A DNA stretch of 64,000 nt, taken from NCBI GenBank assembly GCA_964424115.1, contig CAYRHN010000010.1, positions 1 through 64,000 on the forward strand, read 5' to 3'. The stretch comes from CAYRHN01 sp964424115. GTDB lineage: Bacteria > Chloroflexota > Anaerolineae > Anaerolineales > Anaerolineaceae. The position numbers and the translations under genes were made by a program. Below are positions 49,628 through 57,255 of this stretch, piece after piece (within the stretch, counting starts at the first letter, position 1; every line of letters starts with the position of its first letter). The notes beneath the pieces were generated by a model. It was not told where the DNA came from. It worked only from the letters and a program-made list of their open reading frames with translations, and ran no database searches.

Positions 49628-50554
49628 TCATAAACGCGTTCTCTGAATTGCAGCGTCCACATAATCAGCAAAGCGTTCTCTGGCTGGCGATTCGGAAATC
49701 CATCCATCTGGATTGAACATCGGTCGTACTGCGGCCGCAAGCTCCCAAAACCCGAGATTCAAGACAGGCTTACCCATTTCCTTTTCGTATGTTGCTAGAA
49801 ACTTGTCTGCCGCTTCAATCATGCCGCTCAGGATCATATCCATTCGGCAATATGCTACATCAATGGCTGGATCACCTTGAGCCGCCTCTTCCCAATCGAC
49901 AACCGCAGAAATAGTCTCTCCCTCCCATAAAATATTGCCAGGCCAGTAATCAACATGAACTAAAGCAGGTTCAATCCTTATTTGTCGTGGCAAGTAAGCT
50001 ATCATTGCTTGCCACAATGCAACTCCTTTGGGATGGACGCTTATATATTGGGGTATGGTGTCTTTGGATTTCAAGAACCACAGGACTTCGCTGTTCGCAT
50101 CTAGTAAAAATGAGAGGTATGAAGCATTAATTGGAATAGTATGAATCCTTACTAATGTTTCCGCAAGTATCTCTGCCCACTGTAATGGATAGGGCTGGGT
50201 CATAATCAGCTTGCCAGGCATGAACCGAGTGACAATACCTGGAGACCCTAATATTGCTCCGGTATCATCTACATACAGCGGTTCAGGCACAGGAATGCCA
50301 TGCCTTCTTAGGAGTTGCAAGGTCTTGAACTCTCGACGTGCCTTTTCTCCACGATCATAATTCCCAAAAATTGCATACCGCTTTGTTACAATCTGAAACA
50401 AAGAGCCGTCTACTGCTTCGGCAACTACAAGGTGGGTAGAATTTGAGAAATCACCTTCAAGTGAATGAATGGCAACAAACCTAGAACCTGGCTCAAGGAC
50501 TTCTAGTATAGATTGGAGTGAATCTAGTGATGGAGTATTGTTGCCTTGGCTCAT
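49628..50554 (-). CDS. Aminoglycoside phosphotransferase-like kinase
   Basis: A 308-residue protein of the APH/choline kinase-like fold. The catalytic loop is LVHVDYWPGNILW near 198-210 (His, Asp and Asn of HxDxxxxN) and the metal-binding motif is VVDWEEAAQGDPAIDVA near 219-235. The N-lobe has FQIVTKRY with a possible ATP Lys. Substrate may be an aminoglycoside, other antibiotic or small alcohol; the sequence alone cannot tell. Only AAGAAG precedes the ATG. The gene is more AT-rich than its neighbours and lies between an attC-like element (49485-49615) and a half copy (50605-50640), consistent with a gene cassette. Confidence 0.85.
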   Translation of the reverse strand: MSQGNNTPSLDSLQSILEVLEPGSRFVAIHSLEGDFSNSTHLVVAEAVDGSLFQIVTKRYAIFGNYDRGEKARREFKTLQLLRRHGIPVPEPLYVDDTGAILGSPGIVTRFMPGKLIMTQPYPLQWAEILAETLVRIHTIPINASYLSFLLDANSEVLWFLKSKDTIPQYISVHPKGVALWQAMIAYLPRQIRIEPALVHVDYWPGNILWEGETISAVVDWEEAAQGDPAIDVAYCRMDMILSGMIEAADKFLATYEKEMGKPVLNLGFWELAAAVRPMFNPDGWISESPARERFADYVDAAIQRTRL

Positions 50555-50991
50555 TTCGAAGTTCTTCTTATGTTTTTTGCGACGAATGCATCACTCTGAT
50601 AGCGGGCTAACGGGGTGCGTTACCTGCGGGTGGGCGGGACGAGATAACGCTTTGAGATGTAGTATGTAGGTTGGATTGAGGGCGGCAAAATCAAGCCTTT
50701 TATCCATGCACGGGCCCGCCCGAAACCCAAAAATCTTATTCCACCCAACGATTCCCGCCCATTTTTCACCATTGCTGCCCCATTCGATCGGATAGACCCC
50801 GTCCTGGACTTATTTTGCCAAGCTGGAACATTTCCAATGAACGCACGACGATATTCCATGAGATGATTATAGCATTTGGGGTGAAATGTTGGGTTCGGGC
50901 AGAAAGAGTTTTGAATTGAAAAGATGCAAAGCCTGCCCTCAAACCAACGTACGGCTTTCCAGTCAATTCCATAGCGTATCAGTAACAAGAG
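50555..50991. repeat. Intergenic region with half of an attC-like element
   Basis: From 50605 to about 50640, GGCTAAC, GGGGTGCGTTACCTGCGG and TGGGCGGG match the left half of the 49485 element, but no matching right half (ending GTTAGCC) is found downstream, so it looks truncated. The rest of the 437 bases, up to 50991, contains no recognisable gene; a minus-strand frame at 50620-50988 is open by chance and lacks domain features and ribosome site. The promoter of the phosphotransferase gene should also lie here. Confidence 0.5.
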
Positions 50992-51390
50992 TCAGTCTGG
51001 TCGATATTGTGAAACATAGATATACCAACACACGCCGTATTTATCCACAATATCAGCGGAACATGGGCTCCACGGAAGCGAACCCAGTTCTCTTAAAATA
51101 TGCCCACCCTCGATCAGGATTTTATAAGCATGATCGAGTTCATCATCGTTGTCGAGATTGATCCCATAGCTCATGGTGGGTTGCTTTGACGTGAGCATCG
51201 ATCGAACGATTTCCTCATCTTTATTTTCGCTAACGGCGAAGATCGATTGCCCTCCTCGAAGGAGTTCCGCATGAAGGAATGAGCCATCACTATTTTTCGC
51301 ATGGTAGCCCAATGTCATTCTAAAGGCTTCGATGTAGAATTCTACTGCCTCGACGCTGTTCTTAACATACAACGTCGCACCCAGATTCAT
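50992..51390 (-). CDS. VOC/glyoxalase-fold protein (PhnB-like)
   Basis: A 132-residue protein of the vicinal-oxygen-chelate fold. The two beta-alpha-beta-beta-beta halves are seen: GATLYVKNSVEAVEFYIEAF, GYHAKNSDGSFLHAELL, and later ELDHAYKILIEGGHILREL, then DIVDKYGVCWYIYV. It is most like PhnB/DUF1811-type proteins, which bind small metal-bound ligands; activity unknown. Start at 51390 with AAGGAGCACAAA before it; an upstream in-frame start at 51441 is unlikely. The gene upstream ends 52 bases away. Confidence 0.85.
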   Translation of the reverse strand: MNLGATLYVKNSVEAVEFYIEAFRMTLGYHAKNSDGSFLHAELLRGGQSIFAVSENKDEEIVRSMLTSKQPTMSYGINLDNDDELDHAYKILIEGGHILRELGSLPWSPCSADIVDKYGVCWYIYVSQYRPD

Positions 51391-51441
51391 TTTGTGCTCC
51401 TTACCAGTTTGTAGATGCTGTCTTGAAAATGAAGAGAGCAT

Positions 51442-52746
51442 CTACGGCTTTGGACATTTTGATATATTGACAGGTCTATCGCTTAATTGTAGAAATTCAT
51501 AATCTATGAACAATGTTCCGGGAAAATCCACTGCTACGATCTCATATACATTCTGTAAATAATCATACAGTAGAAAAGAATTGTCCTCGATGATCACGAT
51601 AATATCCACGCCATCGATCGAAAATGCGCGCCCATATAAGAACCTTCCCGGAAAACTACTGTAATCTACGCGGCGTATTTGTTTTTCGGTTTCTAAGTCA
51701 TACCACACTAGATATTGTGGATCTGTTCTCGTACCAATCAAGATCGTTTTTTCATCTTTTGCCCATATTATTGAACCGACTTCCGTTGCATCCCCTTTAA
51801 CCTCCATCCATTGAACGGATAGGCTTTTTAATGAAATGATCCCAACGAGTGGAAAAGCATGAGAAAATTGTGACCGCGAACTATCAATCGCAACCGCCAG
51901 CTTATCCGACCGCGGCGACCAGGATATCCGTGAAACCCACGCCTGTTTATCATTTTTGTCAGACAGGTGGGTAAGTTGAATTTTCTCCGCATTTGCCACA
52001 TCATAAATATAGATCTGGCGAAACCCTTGATCGTCGTAGTCGGTGTACGCCACAAATTTACTGTCTGGCGACCAGGTCAATTCCACAGCCATTGCGCCTC
52101 GATGGCTGGTGAGCCTTATCTCCTGCTGTTCCGGATGGCTCAACGAGAACAACATAACATCCTGTTCTTCCGCATCGCAAGAGCACATCCAATTGGTGCC
52201 ATATACTTCCTTGTAAACCAACCACTTCCCATCCGGCGACGGCTCATAATCATAAATCCCAGTAGATTCTTTATTGTTGCCAATTCGCAGCTCGATGTCT
52301 TGGGTGATTTTCCCAGAAAGATCACGCTCAATCATCTCAAATGCACCCCATTGCAGAATATGGCAGCCATCCGCGGAAAGAGAGAGGTTGGGTTTCCTAT
52401 TCTCCATTTCCAACACGGGCGCTAGATTTCGATCGAGTGCTATGATCTTCGGTTCTTCGTTCGCCTTTACTATCAAACTGATCTCTGCTTCTGGAGAGGG
52501 TGTTCTCCTCACAAGTCCTGGACGCGGCAGCAGCGGATCCACTGTGTTGGTTGAGGACGGCGTCGCTTCAGGGAAGGTTGGCGTTAGAGTGGCGGTTGAT
52601 GAGGGCAATCGCGTGGTTGCGGTGTAAGTAATAACGGGTGTCAGTTCGGTTTGACCATATCCATTTATTGAACACGAACATAGGATCAATATTAAAAGGA
52701 CGAATACCAGGTGTGGCCAGAAATGGCTTGCCTTATTAGATGGCAT
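51442..52746 (-). CDS. Lipoprotein with TolB-like beta-propeller
   Basis: A 434-residue lipoprotein. The signal peptide ends LILILCSCS; the Cys at +1 could be either Cys. A Thr/Pro/Ser linker follows (SSTATLTPTFPEATP). The rest has WD40-like/TolB blades with the motifs YEPSPDGKWLVYKE, LTWSPDSKFVAYTDY and ISWSPRSDKLAVAI, each a PD40 repeat. It probably acts as a scaffold or ligand-binding protein outside the membrane. The gene is AT-richer than most in this window. It precedes the VOC gene on the same strand. Confidence 0.82.
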   Translation of the reverse strand: MPSNKASHFWPHLVFVLLILILCSCSINGYGQTELTPVITYTATTRLPSSTATLTPTFPEATPSSTNTVDPLLPRPGLVRRTPSPEAEISLIVKANEEPKIIALDRNLAPVLEMENRKPNLSLSADGCHILQWGAFEMIERDLSGKITQDIELRIGNNKESTGIYDYEPSPDGKWLVYKEVYGTNWMCSCDAEEQDVMLFSLSHPEQQEIRLTSHRGAMAVELTWSPDSKFVAYTDYDDQGFRQIYIYDVANAEKIQLTHLSDKNDKQAWVSRISWSPRSDKLAVAIDSSRSQFSHAFPLVGIISLKSLSVQWMEVKGDATEVGSIIWAKDEKTILIGTRTDPQYLVWYDLETEKQIRRVDYSSFPGRFLYGRAFSIDGVDIIVIIEDNSFLLYDYLQNVYEIVAVDFPGTLFIDYEFLQLSDRPVNISKCPKP

Positions 52747-52904
52747 AATCCACTTATCTCCAATCCTTGGGAAGTATGGTAGAGTACATTACTAAGCACC
52801 TTTCCCAAAACCTTGTTCCACCTGGAACAGGGGAGCCCTTTCTAATTCTTTGCATCCGGCATTGTAGAGGCATGAGCTTATTATAGCGGAAAGGCAGGAA
52901 TCAA

Positions 52905-52933
52905 AAAGCGCCCTTCGTGACAAGGGGCGCTTT
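52905..52933 (-). terminator. Terminator of mevalonate block
   Basis: A stem AAAGCGCCCTT (52905-52915) with AAGGGGCGCTTT (52922-52933), one bulged base, 6-base loop. On the minus strand it is followed by TTTTTGA. It lies just beyond the DUF35 gene stop and ends the leftward mevalonate unit. Confidence 0.8.
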
Positions 52934-52951
52934 GATATTTACAAGGATGAT

Positions 52952-53353
52952 TTAGGCGCGAACCGCGGGCCGGAATTTGTACCCGTAAATGATGATCCCC
53001 GCTTCGTTGCTGTCGTTGCGCATCTTGCGCGTCACCATCTCCACCGGCATGCCGATCTGCACTGGCTGGTCGCCCAGGTCGGTCAGCTGCGCGGTCACCA
53101 CCGGCCCCTCGGCCAGCTTGATCAGCGCCACGGTGTAGGGAGCCTGTTCTTCAAAGCCCACCGGCCCATCCTGCATCACCGTGTAGGAAAAGACCTCGCC
53201 TTTGCCGCTGAACGCGTATTCTTTCTTGGCTTCCTTGCCGCACTCCGGGCACACATCCCGGGGCGGGAAGATCTTTGCCTCGCAGTGCGGGCAGACTTCC
53301 CCCATCAGGGCATAACGTTGTTTCTTTAATCGCCAATGTCGCGGTACTTCCAT
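52952..53353 (-). CDS. DUF35 OB-fold/zinc-ribbon partner protein
   Basis: A 133-residue protein of the DUF35 family. The zinc ribbon has Cys pairs in GEVCPHCEAKIF and DVCPECGKEA, followed by an OB-fold with GKGEVFSYTVMQDGPVGFEEQ, PYTVALIKLAEGPVVTAQL and IGMPVEMVTRK. In archaea DUF35 proteins hold acetoacetyl-CoA thiolase and HMG-CoA synthase together and shield the intermediate. The gene lies with a thiolase-like and an HMG-CoA synthase gene on the same strand, which points to the same role here. Start at ATG 53353, with AAAGGAGAT before it; the in-frame TTG at 53359 is too near that site. Confidence 0.93.
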   Translation of the reverse strand: MEVPRHWRLKKQRYALMGEVCPHCEAKIFPPRDVCPECGKEAKKEYAFSGKGEVFSYTVMQDGPVGFEEQAPYTVALIKLAEGPVVTAQLTDLGDQPVQIGMPVEMVTRKMRNDSNEAGIIIYGYKFRPAVRA

Positions 53354-53432
53354 GATCAAATCTCCTTTCGGTTACTTACAACCCCAAGTCTATTGGAAAA
53401 ATTCTATCAATTCCTCTCAATTTAGGAAAATC

Positions 53433-53534
53433 CACCACAAAGAAACAAAGTATCAAAGGAACACGAAGATTTTTTGGAAATTCTTATTCTTATAAGATCT
53501 TTGTGAAACTTTGTGCCTTTGTTCCTTTGTGGTG
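53433..53534. repeat. Large imperfect palindrome between DUF35 and thiolase genes
   Basis: Left arm 53433-53470 and right arm 53497-53534 are imperfect reverse complements, most positions matching, rich in CACAAAG/CTTTGTG units such as CACCACAAAG and CTTTGTGGTG. It is a REP-like repeat rather than a terminator because no T run follows. A related palindrome is at 55789-55846. Confidence 0.65.
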
Positions 53535-53541
53535 AAAGGTT

Positions 53542-54681
53542 CTAAACGCTTTCTAATACGTGCGTCACCGCGGTGGACGCCGGGCCGCCCAGGGACTGCA
53601 CCAGCGCGCGCCGGGCATTTGGCACCTGGTTGGCGCCTGCTTCGCCGCGCAGTTGCAGCGCCGCTTCCACCAGTTGGTATACGCCCGTCGCGCCCAGCGG
53701 GTTCCCGCGCGCCTTGGCCCCGCCCATGGTCAGGATCGGGATCTTCCCTTCACTGGGATATTTCCAACCCTGCCCGCGCGCTGCCAGCCCCGCCGCTTCC
53801 AGCGAAAGCGCCGCATAGATGGAGCTCGAGTCGAACACCTCGAACAGGTCCACATCCTGCGGCAGGATGCCGGCCTGCCGGCAGGCCCGTTCCACCGATT
53901 TTCCGGCGGCCTCGAAGGCCAGCAGGTCTTCCCGGTCGTGCAGCGCCAGGCGGTCGGTCACGTTGCTGGAGCCGGTCACCCGCACCAGCTTGTGCGTCAC
54001 CGAAGCGGGCACCAGTTCCGGCCGGGTCAGCAGGATGGCGGCCGAGCCGTCCGCGTAGGGGGCCACATCGAACAGGTTCAGTGGCTCGAAGGCTTTTTCC
54101 GCGTTATCGTACACTTCGCGCCGGATGGCCTTGCGGTACATGGCGTTGGGATTATTGGCCCCTTTCGCGTGTGCCAGGATCGGAAAGCCTCCCAGCGCGC
54201 CCTGCGGCGGACGGTATTCATAAAAATAACGCTGCGCCACCAGGGCAGCCTGTGCATTGGGCGTCAGCCCCTCTACCGTCTCGTAGTCGTAATCGGCGGC
54301 ATAAGAGAGGGCGGTCTCCACCTGCGCGCCGATCGCGTCGGTGTATTTTTCCACCCCCAACACCAGCGCCGCATCCACATAGCCGGAGCGCACCGCGATA
54401 TAGCCCTGGCGGAAGGCAGCCGCCCCGGAAGCCTCGGCGGCTTCCACGGTCACCCCTTCCAGGTGGTGCAGCCCGGCATTGTCGTTGATCATCGAACCCA
54501 GGTTGGCCTGGTGGGAGAGGTTCAACGCCAGGAAATTGCCGATATACACAACTTGCGGGGAAAGCCCGCCCGCGTCCGCGATGGCGGCGCGGATGGCGCG
54601 CGCCGAAAGGGTGCGGATGGAGGTTTCCCAATGTTCGCCGACCGGGGTTTGCCCGATCCCTGCGATGACCACATCGGACAT
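53542..54681 (-). CDS. Thiolase-like protein lacking the usual catalytic residues
   Basis: A 379-residue thiolase-fold (SCP2/archaeal type) protein. The fold is clear: AIADAGGLSP, VTVEAAEASGAAAF and MGGAKARGNPLGATG are aligned with the family. But the nucleophilic Cys is Glu (E83 in EAAEASG, where CASG is expected), the first active-site His is Phe (F283 in FEVFDSS, where EVHDAF is expected) and the His of GHP is Asn (N327). The DNA at 54432-54440 reads GAG for E83, so this is not a single-base slip. Classical thiolytic activity would be lost; it may be a structural or different-chemistry partner. GGAGG precedes the ATG; it follows the synthase gene after 11 bases, in the DUF35 unit. Confidence 0.9.
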   Translation of the reverse strand: MSDVVIAGIGQTPVGEHWETSIRTLSARAIRAAIADAGGLSPQVVYIGNFLALNLSHQANLGSMINDNAGLHHLEGVTVEAAEASGAAAFRQGYIAVRSGYVDAALVLGVEKYTDAIGAQVETALSYAADYDYETVEGLTPNAQAALVAQRYFYEYRPPQGALGGFPILAHAKGANNPNAMYRKAIRREVYDNAEKAFEPLNLFDVAPYADGSAAILLTRPELVPASVTHKLVRVTGSSNVTDRLALHDREDLLAFEAAGKSVERACRQAGILPQDVDLFEVFDSSSIYAALSLEAAGLAARGQGWKYPSEGKIPILTMGGAKARGNPLGATGVYQLVEAALQLRGEAGANQVPNARRALVQSLGGPASTAVTHVLESV

Positions 54682-54692
54682 ATGCGCCTCCA

Positions 54693-55760
54693 TTAGCTGG
54701 CCAGCTTGTTGCGGTAGCGCACGTAAGTGCCGTAATCGATCTGCGTGCGGCGGGCGATGTAATCCGCGGTGCTGGGAGCCAGCGCGCGGCGCTCCTGGAT
54801 GCGCGGGGTGACGAACAGGTCAAAGGCATCCGACCCGGCGCCCGAACCATACGAGACTACCAGGATGCGGTCGCCCGGTTCGGCGATGTCCAGTACGTTG
54901 GTCAATCCCACCAGCGCGCCGCCGGCATACGTGTTGCCGATCACCGGCGAGATCAGGCCGGGCTTGATCTGCTCGGCGTTGAAGCCCAGCATGCCGCTGA
55001 CCCGCTCGGGGAACTTGGTATTGGGCTGGTGGAAGACCGCCCACTTATAATCGCTGGCCTTGGTGCCCAGCGCATCCATCAGGGTGCTTCCCGCCGAGGT
55101 GATATGTTTGAAGTAAGCCGGATCGCCGGTGAAGCGCTGACCGTGCTCGGGGTATTTTTGGCCGGGGCGGCGCCAGAAATCAGGCGTGTCGGTCACATAG
55201 GAGTACGAGGCGGTGATGGTCACGCTGGCCTCGTCTGCCGGGCCAACAATATAGGCCGCGGCGCCGGAAGAAGCGGTGTATTCCAAGGCATCCCCGGGGC
55301 GTCCTTGCGCGGTATCTGCGCCGATCGCCAGGGCGTAGTTGCCCATCCCGGAACCAACCAACCCGATCGCGGCGGTCAGCGCCTCGGTGCCGGCCTTGCA
55401 GGCGAATTCCCAGTCGCCGGCGGAGATGGAGGGCGTGGTGCCGATGGCCTCGGCCACCAGCGTGCCGGTTGGTTTGACCGCATACGGATGCGACTCAGAC
55501 CCGGCCCACACCGCCCGCAGCAGCTCGGCGGAGATACCCGCGCGCGCCAGCGCATTGCGCGAGGCTTCCACGGCCATGGTGATCACGTCTTCATCGATGC
55601 CGGCTACAGCCTTTTCCTTGATCGGCAGGCCGCCGGCCTTGCCGCCCTTCCAGATGCGGGCGATCTCCACTGCCGGCAGGCGGTAGCGCGGGATGTACAC
55701 CCCGTAGCCGATGATCCCCACCGGGCGGTTGGTCTTGAGCAAGATTGATGGATCAGTCAT
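54693..55760 (-). CDS. Archaeal-type HMG-CoA synthase
   Basis: Hydroxymethylglutaryl-CoA synthase of 355 residues that condenses acetyl-CoA with acetoacetyl-CoA. It fits the archaeal single-domain type: GIIGYGVYIPRYRLP, EKAVAGIDEDVITMAVEA, nucleophile C121 in EFACKAGTEAL and H244 in FHQPNTKFP, with a C-terminal GNTYAGGALVGL and GDRILVVSYGSGAGSDAF. All catalytic parts are intact. Start ATG 55760 is 8 bases after AAGGAG. It precedes the thiolase-like gene and follows the reductase gene, so a common mevalonate unit is likely. Confidence 0.93.
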   Translation of the reverse strand: MTDPSILLKTNRPVGIIGYGVYIPRYRLPAVEIARIWKGGKAGGLPIKEKAVAGIDEDVITMAVEASRNALARAGISAELLRAVWAGSESHPYAVKPTGTLVAEAIGTTPSISAGDWEFACKAGTEALTAAIGLVGSGMGNYALAIGADTAQGRPGDALEYTASSGAAAYIVGPADEASVTITASYSYVTDTPDFWRRPGQKYPEHGQRFTGDPAYFKHITSAGSTLMDALGTKASDYKWAVFHQPNTKFPERVSGMLGFNAEQIKPGLISPVIGNTYAGGALVGLTNVLDIAEPGDRILVVSYGSGAGSDAFDLFVTPRIQERRALAPSTADYIARRTQIDYGTYVRYRNKLAS

Positions 55761-55788
55761 TCGATACACTCCTTGATGGATATTCTTA

Positions 55789-55846
55789 CTGCTAAGACGC
55801 CAGGGCGCAATGGACCAAAAATCTTTGCGCCTTCGCGTCTTTGCAG
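55789..55846. repeat. Palindrome between reductase and synthase genes
   Basis: Arms 55789-55810 and 55824-55846, CTGCTAAGACGC and GCGTCTTTGCAG at the ends with a GCGC core, are near-complementary with a 13-base centre. It sits directly after the HMG-CoA reductase stop, no T run follows, so it is a REP-like element or a processing hairpin. Confidence 0.65.
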
Positions 55847-55847
55847 T

Positions 55848-57137
55848 TTATTTTTTCTGAATTTCTTTCAAGATTGCTTCAGCAAAGTCGAGGCGCACTT
55901 TCTTTTCCTGCACCATGCGCGCGGCGACGGCTTCCACCAGTTCGGTTGGCGCTCCGGCAGCGATCGCTACCTGGCGGGCGTGCAGTGACATGTGCCCGCG
56001 CTGGATACCTTCTGTGGCCAGTGCGCGCAGCGCGGCCAGATTCTGTGCCAGCCCCACCGAGACGATCACCTCGGCCAGTTGGGCAGCGCTTTGAATGCCC
56101 ATCAGCTTGAGCGCCGCGCGGGCTGTGGGGTGCACGCGCGTGGCCCCGCCAATGATCCCCACTGCCATCGGCATTTCCAACGTGCCCACCAGGTTGCCCT
56201 GGGCATCCTTGCCCCAGGTCGAGAGGCTGGTATAGCGCCCGCCGCGGGCAGCATAGGCGTGCGCGCCGGCTTCCACCGCGCGCCAGTCGTTGCCTGTCGC
56301 CAACACCACCGCGTCCACGCCGTTCATAATGCCCTTGTTGTGCGTCGCAGCCCGGTAGGGGTCGGCGGCGGCAAATGCCCAGGCGGAGATGATCCCGTCC
56401 CGCACTTCCTCGGCCTTGAATTCACCAAAGGCCAGCAATTCAAGCGGAATGGTGCAGCGCGCCCGCGCCAGGCGGCGGTCGGCCAGGTTGGAGAGGATGC
56501 GCAGCAGCACCCGCCCGCCGGTGATGGCTTCCACGCGCGGGGCCAGTTTTTCCACCGCAGTGTTGATCGCGTTGGCGCCCATCGCGTCCACCACGTCGAA
56601 GACCAGGTGCACCACCAGGAACGGCCCGATCGGCGACTCTTCGATCGTGCGTACCACGATATCGCGCGGTCCGCCGCCGTATTTGGTCAGGATTGGGTCG
56701 GTCTGAGCCGCTTCATCCAGCAGCTCTTGTTTGTGTTCCAGCAGTTTGAGGCGCGCCTCCGGCAGGTTGGCCAGGTTCAACAGCTGCATCTGCCCGATCA
56801 TTTCGTTCGAGGAGACATGCGCCTGGAACCCGCCGCCGTTCTTGACCAGCTTGGCCATGAAGGAAGCTCCAGCCACCACCGATGGTTCCTCGATCACCAT
56901 CGGCACCAGCACTTCCCGCCCGTTGATGACGAAATTTTGGGCGATACCCAGCGGCAAGGCATGCACGCCGACCACGTTTTCCACCATGTGGTCGGCCTGT
57001 TCGGGGTTCAACCCCGCGGCGCCGCTCAAGACGGCCAATTCTTCCGCTGTCAGTCCTGCCTGCTGGCCGATCCATTCCAGCCGTTCCGTAATAGATAATT
57101 CATAGAATTTGGCATGCGCAGAGGATTTTTCAGGCAT
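55848..57137 (-). CDS. mvaA: HMG-CoA reductase, class II type
   Basis: Hydroxymethylglutaryl-CoA reductase of 429 residues, making mevalonate. Active-site parts are MVIEEPSVVAGASFMAK (Glu), FDVVDAMGANAINTAVE (Asp-Met-Gly-Ala-Asn, cofactor site), ATHNKGIMNG (Lys) and the C-terminal GHMSLHAR His loop. The short length and DAMGAN motif fit the class II (bacterial, MvaA-like) enzymes. Start at ATG 57137 with AAAGGA 6 bases before it; an ATG 6 bases upstream is a possible alternative. It heads the mevalonate unit; the synthase gene lies 87 bases downstream. Confidence 0.95.
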   Translation of the reverse strand: MPEKSSAHAKFYELSITERLEWIGQQAGLTAEELAVLSGAAGLNPEQADHMVENVVGVHALPLGIAQNFVINGREVLVPMVIEEPSVVAGASFMAKLVKNGGGFQAHVSSNEMIGQMQLLNLANLPEARLKLLEHKQELLDEAAQTDPILTKYGGGPRDIVVRTIEESPIGPFLVVHLVFDVVDAMGANAINTAVEKLAPRVEAITGGRVLLRILSNLADRRLARARCTIPLELLAFGEFKAEEVRDGIISAWAFAAADPYRAATHNKGIMNGVDAVVLATGNDWRAVEAGAHAYAARGGRYTSLSTWGKDAQGNLVGTLEMPMAVGIIGGATRVHPTARAALKLMGIQSAAQLAEVIVSVGLAQNLAALRALATEGIQRGHMSLHARQVAIAAGAPTELVEAVAARMVQEKKVRLDFAEAILKEIQKK

Positions 57138-57201
57138 ATTCATTCCTTTGCGCTCGATGATAGCCCCCAATGACTGGCAAAAACTATCAATATTAACAAT
57201 T

Positions 57202-57245
57202 CCCCCCGTTGGCGCACTGCGCGCGAAGCGCGTGCCAACGGGGGG
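57202..57245. terminator. GC-rich hairpin downstream of ychF
   Basis: A perfect 12-bp stem CCCCCCGTTGGC (57202-57213) and GCCAACGGGGGG (57234-57245), with further GC pairing inside. No T run follows on the minus strand, so it is a stable hairpin, maybe a Rho-type or attenuating element, between ychF and the reductase gene. Confidence 0.55.
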
Positions 57246-57255
57246 AAAAGATCGC

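Noticed and set aside
50620..50988. A 122-codon minus-strand frame upstream of the kinase gene
   Set aside because: It contains the half attC-like element, has no ribosome site and no domain pattern, and reads as composition-driven open frame.
53560..54696. A long plus-strand frame opposite the thiolase gene
   Set aside because: It is antisense to a gene with clear family motifs, and the GC-rich codon pattern explains the open frame.
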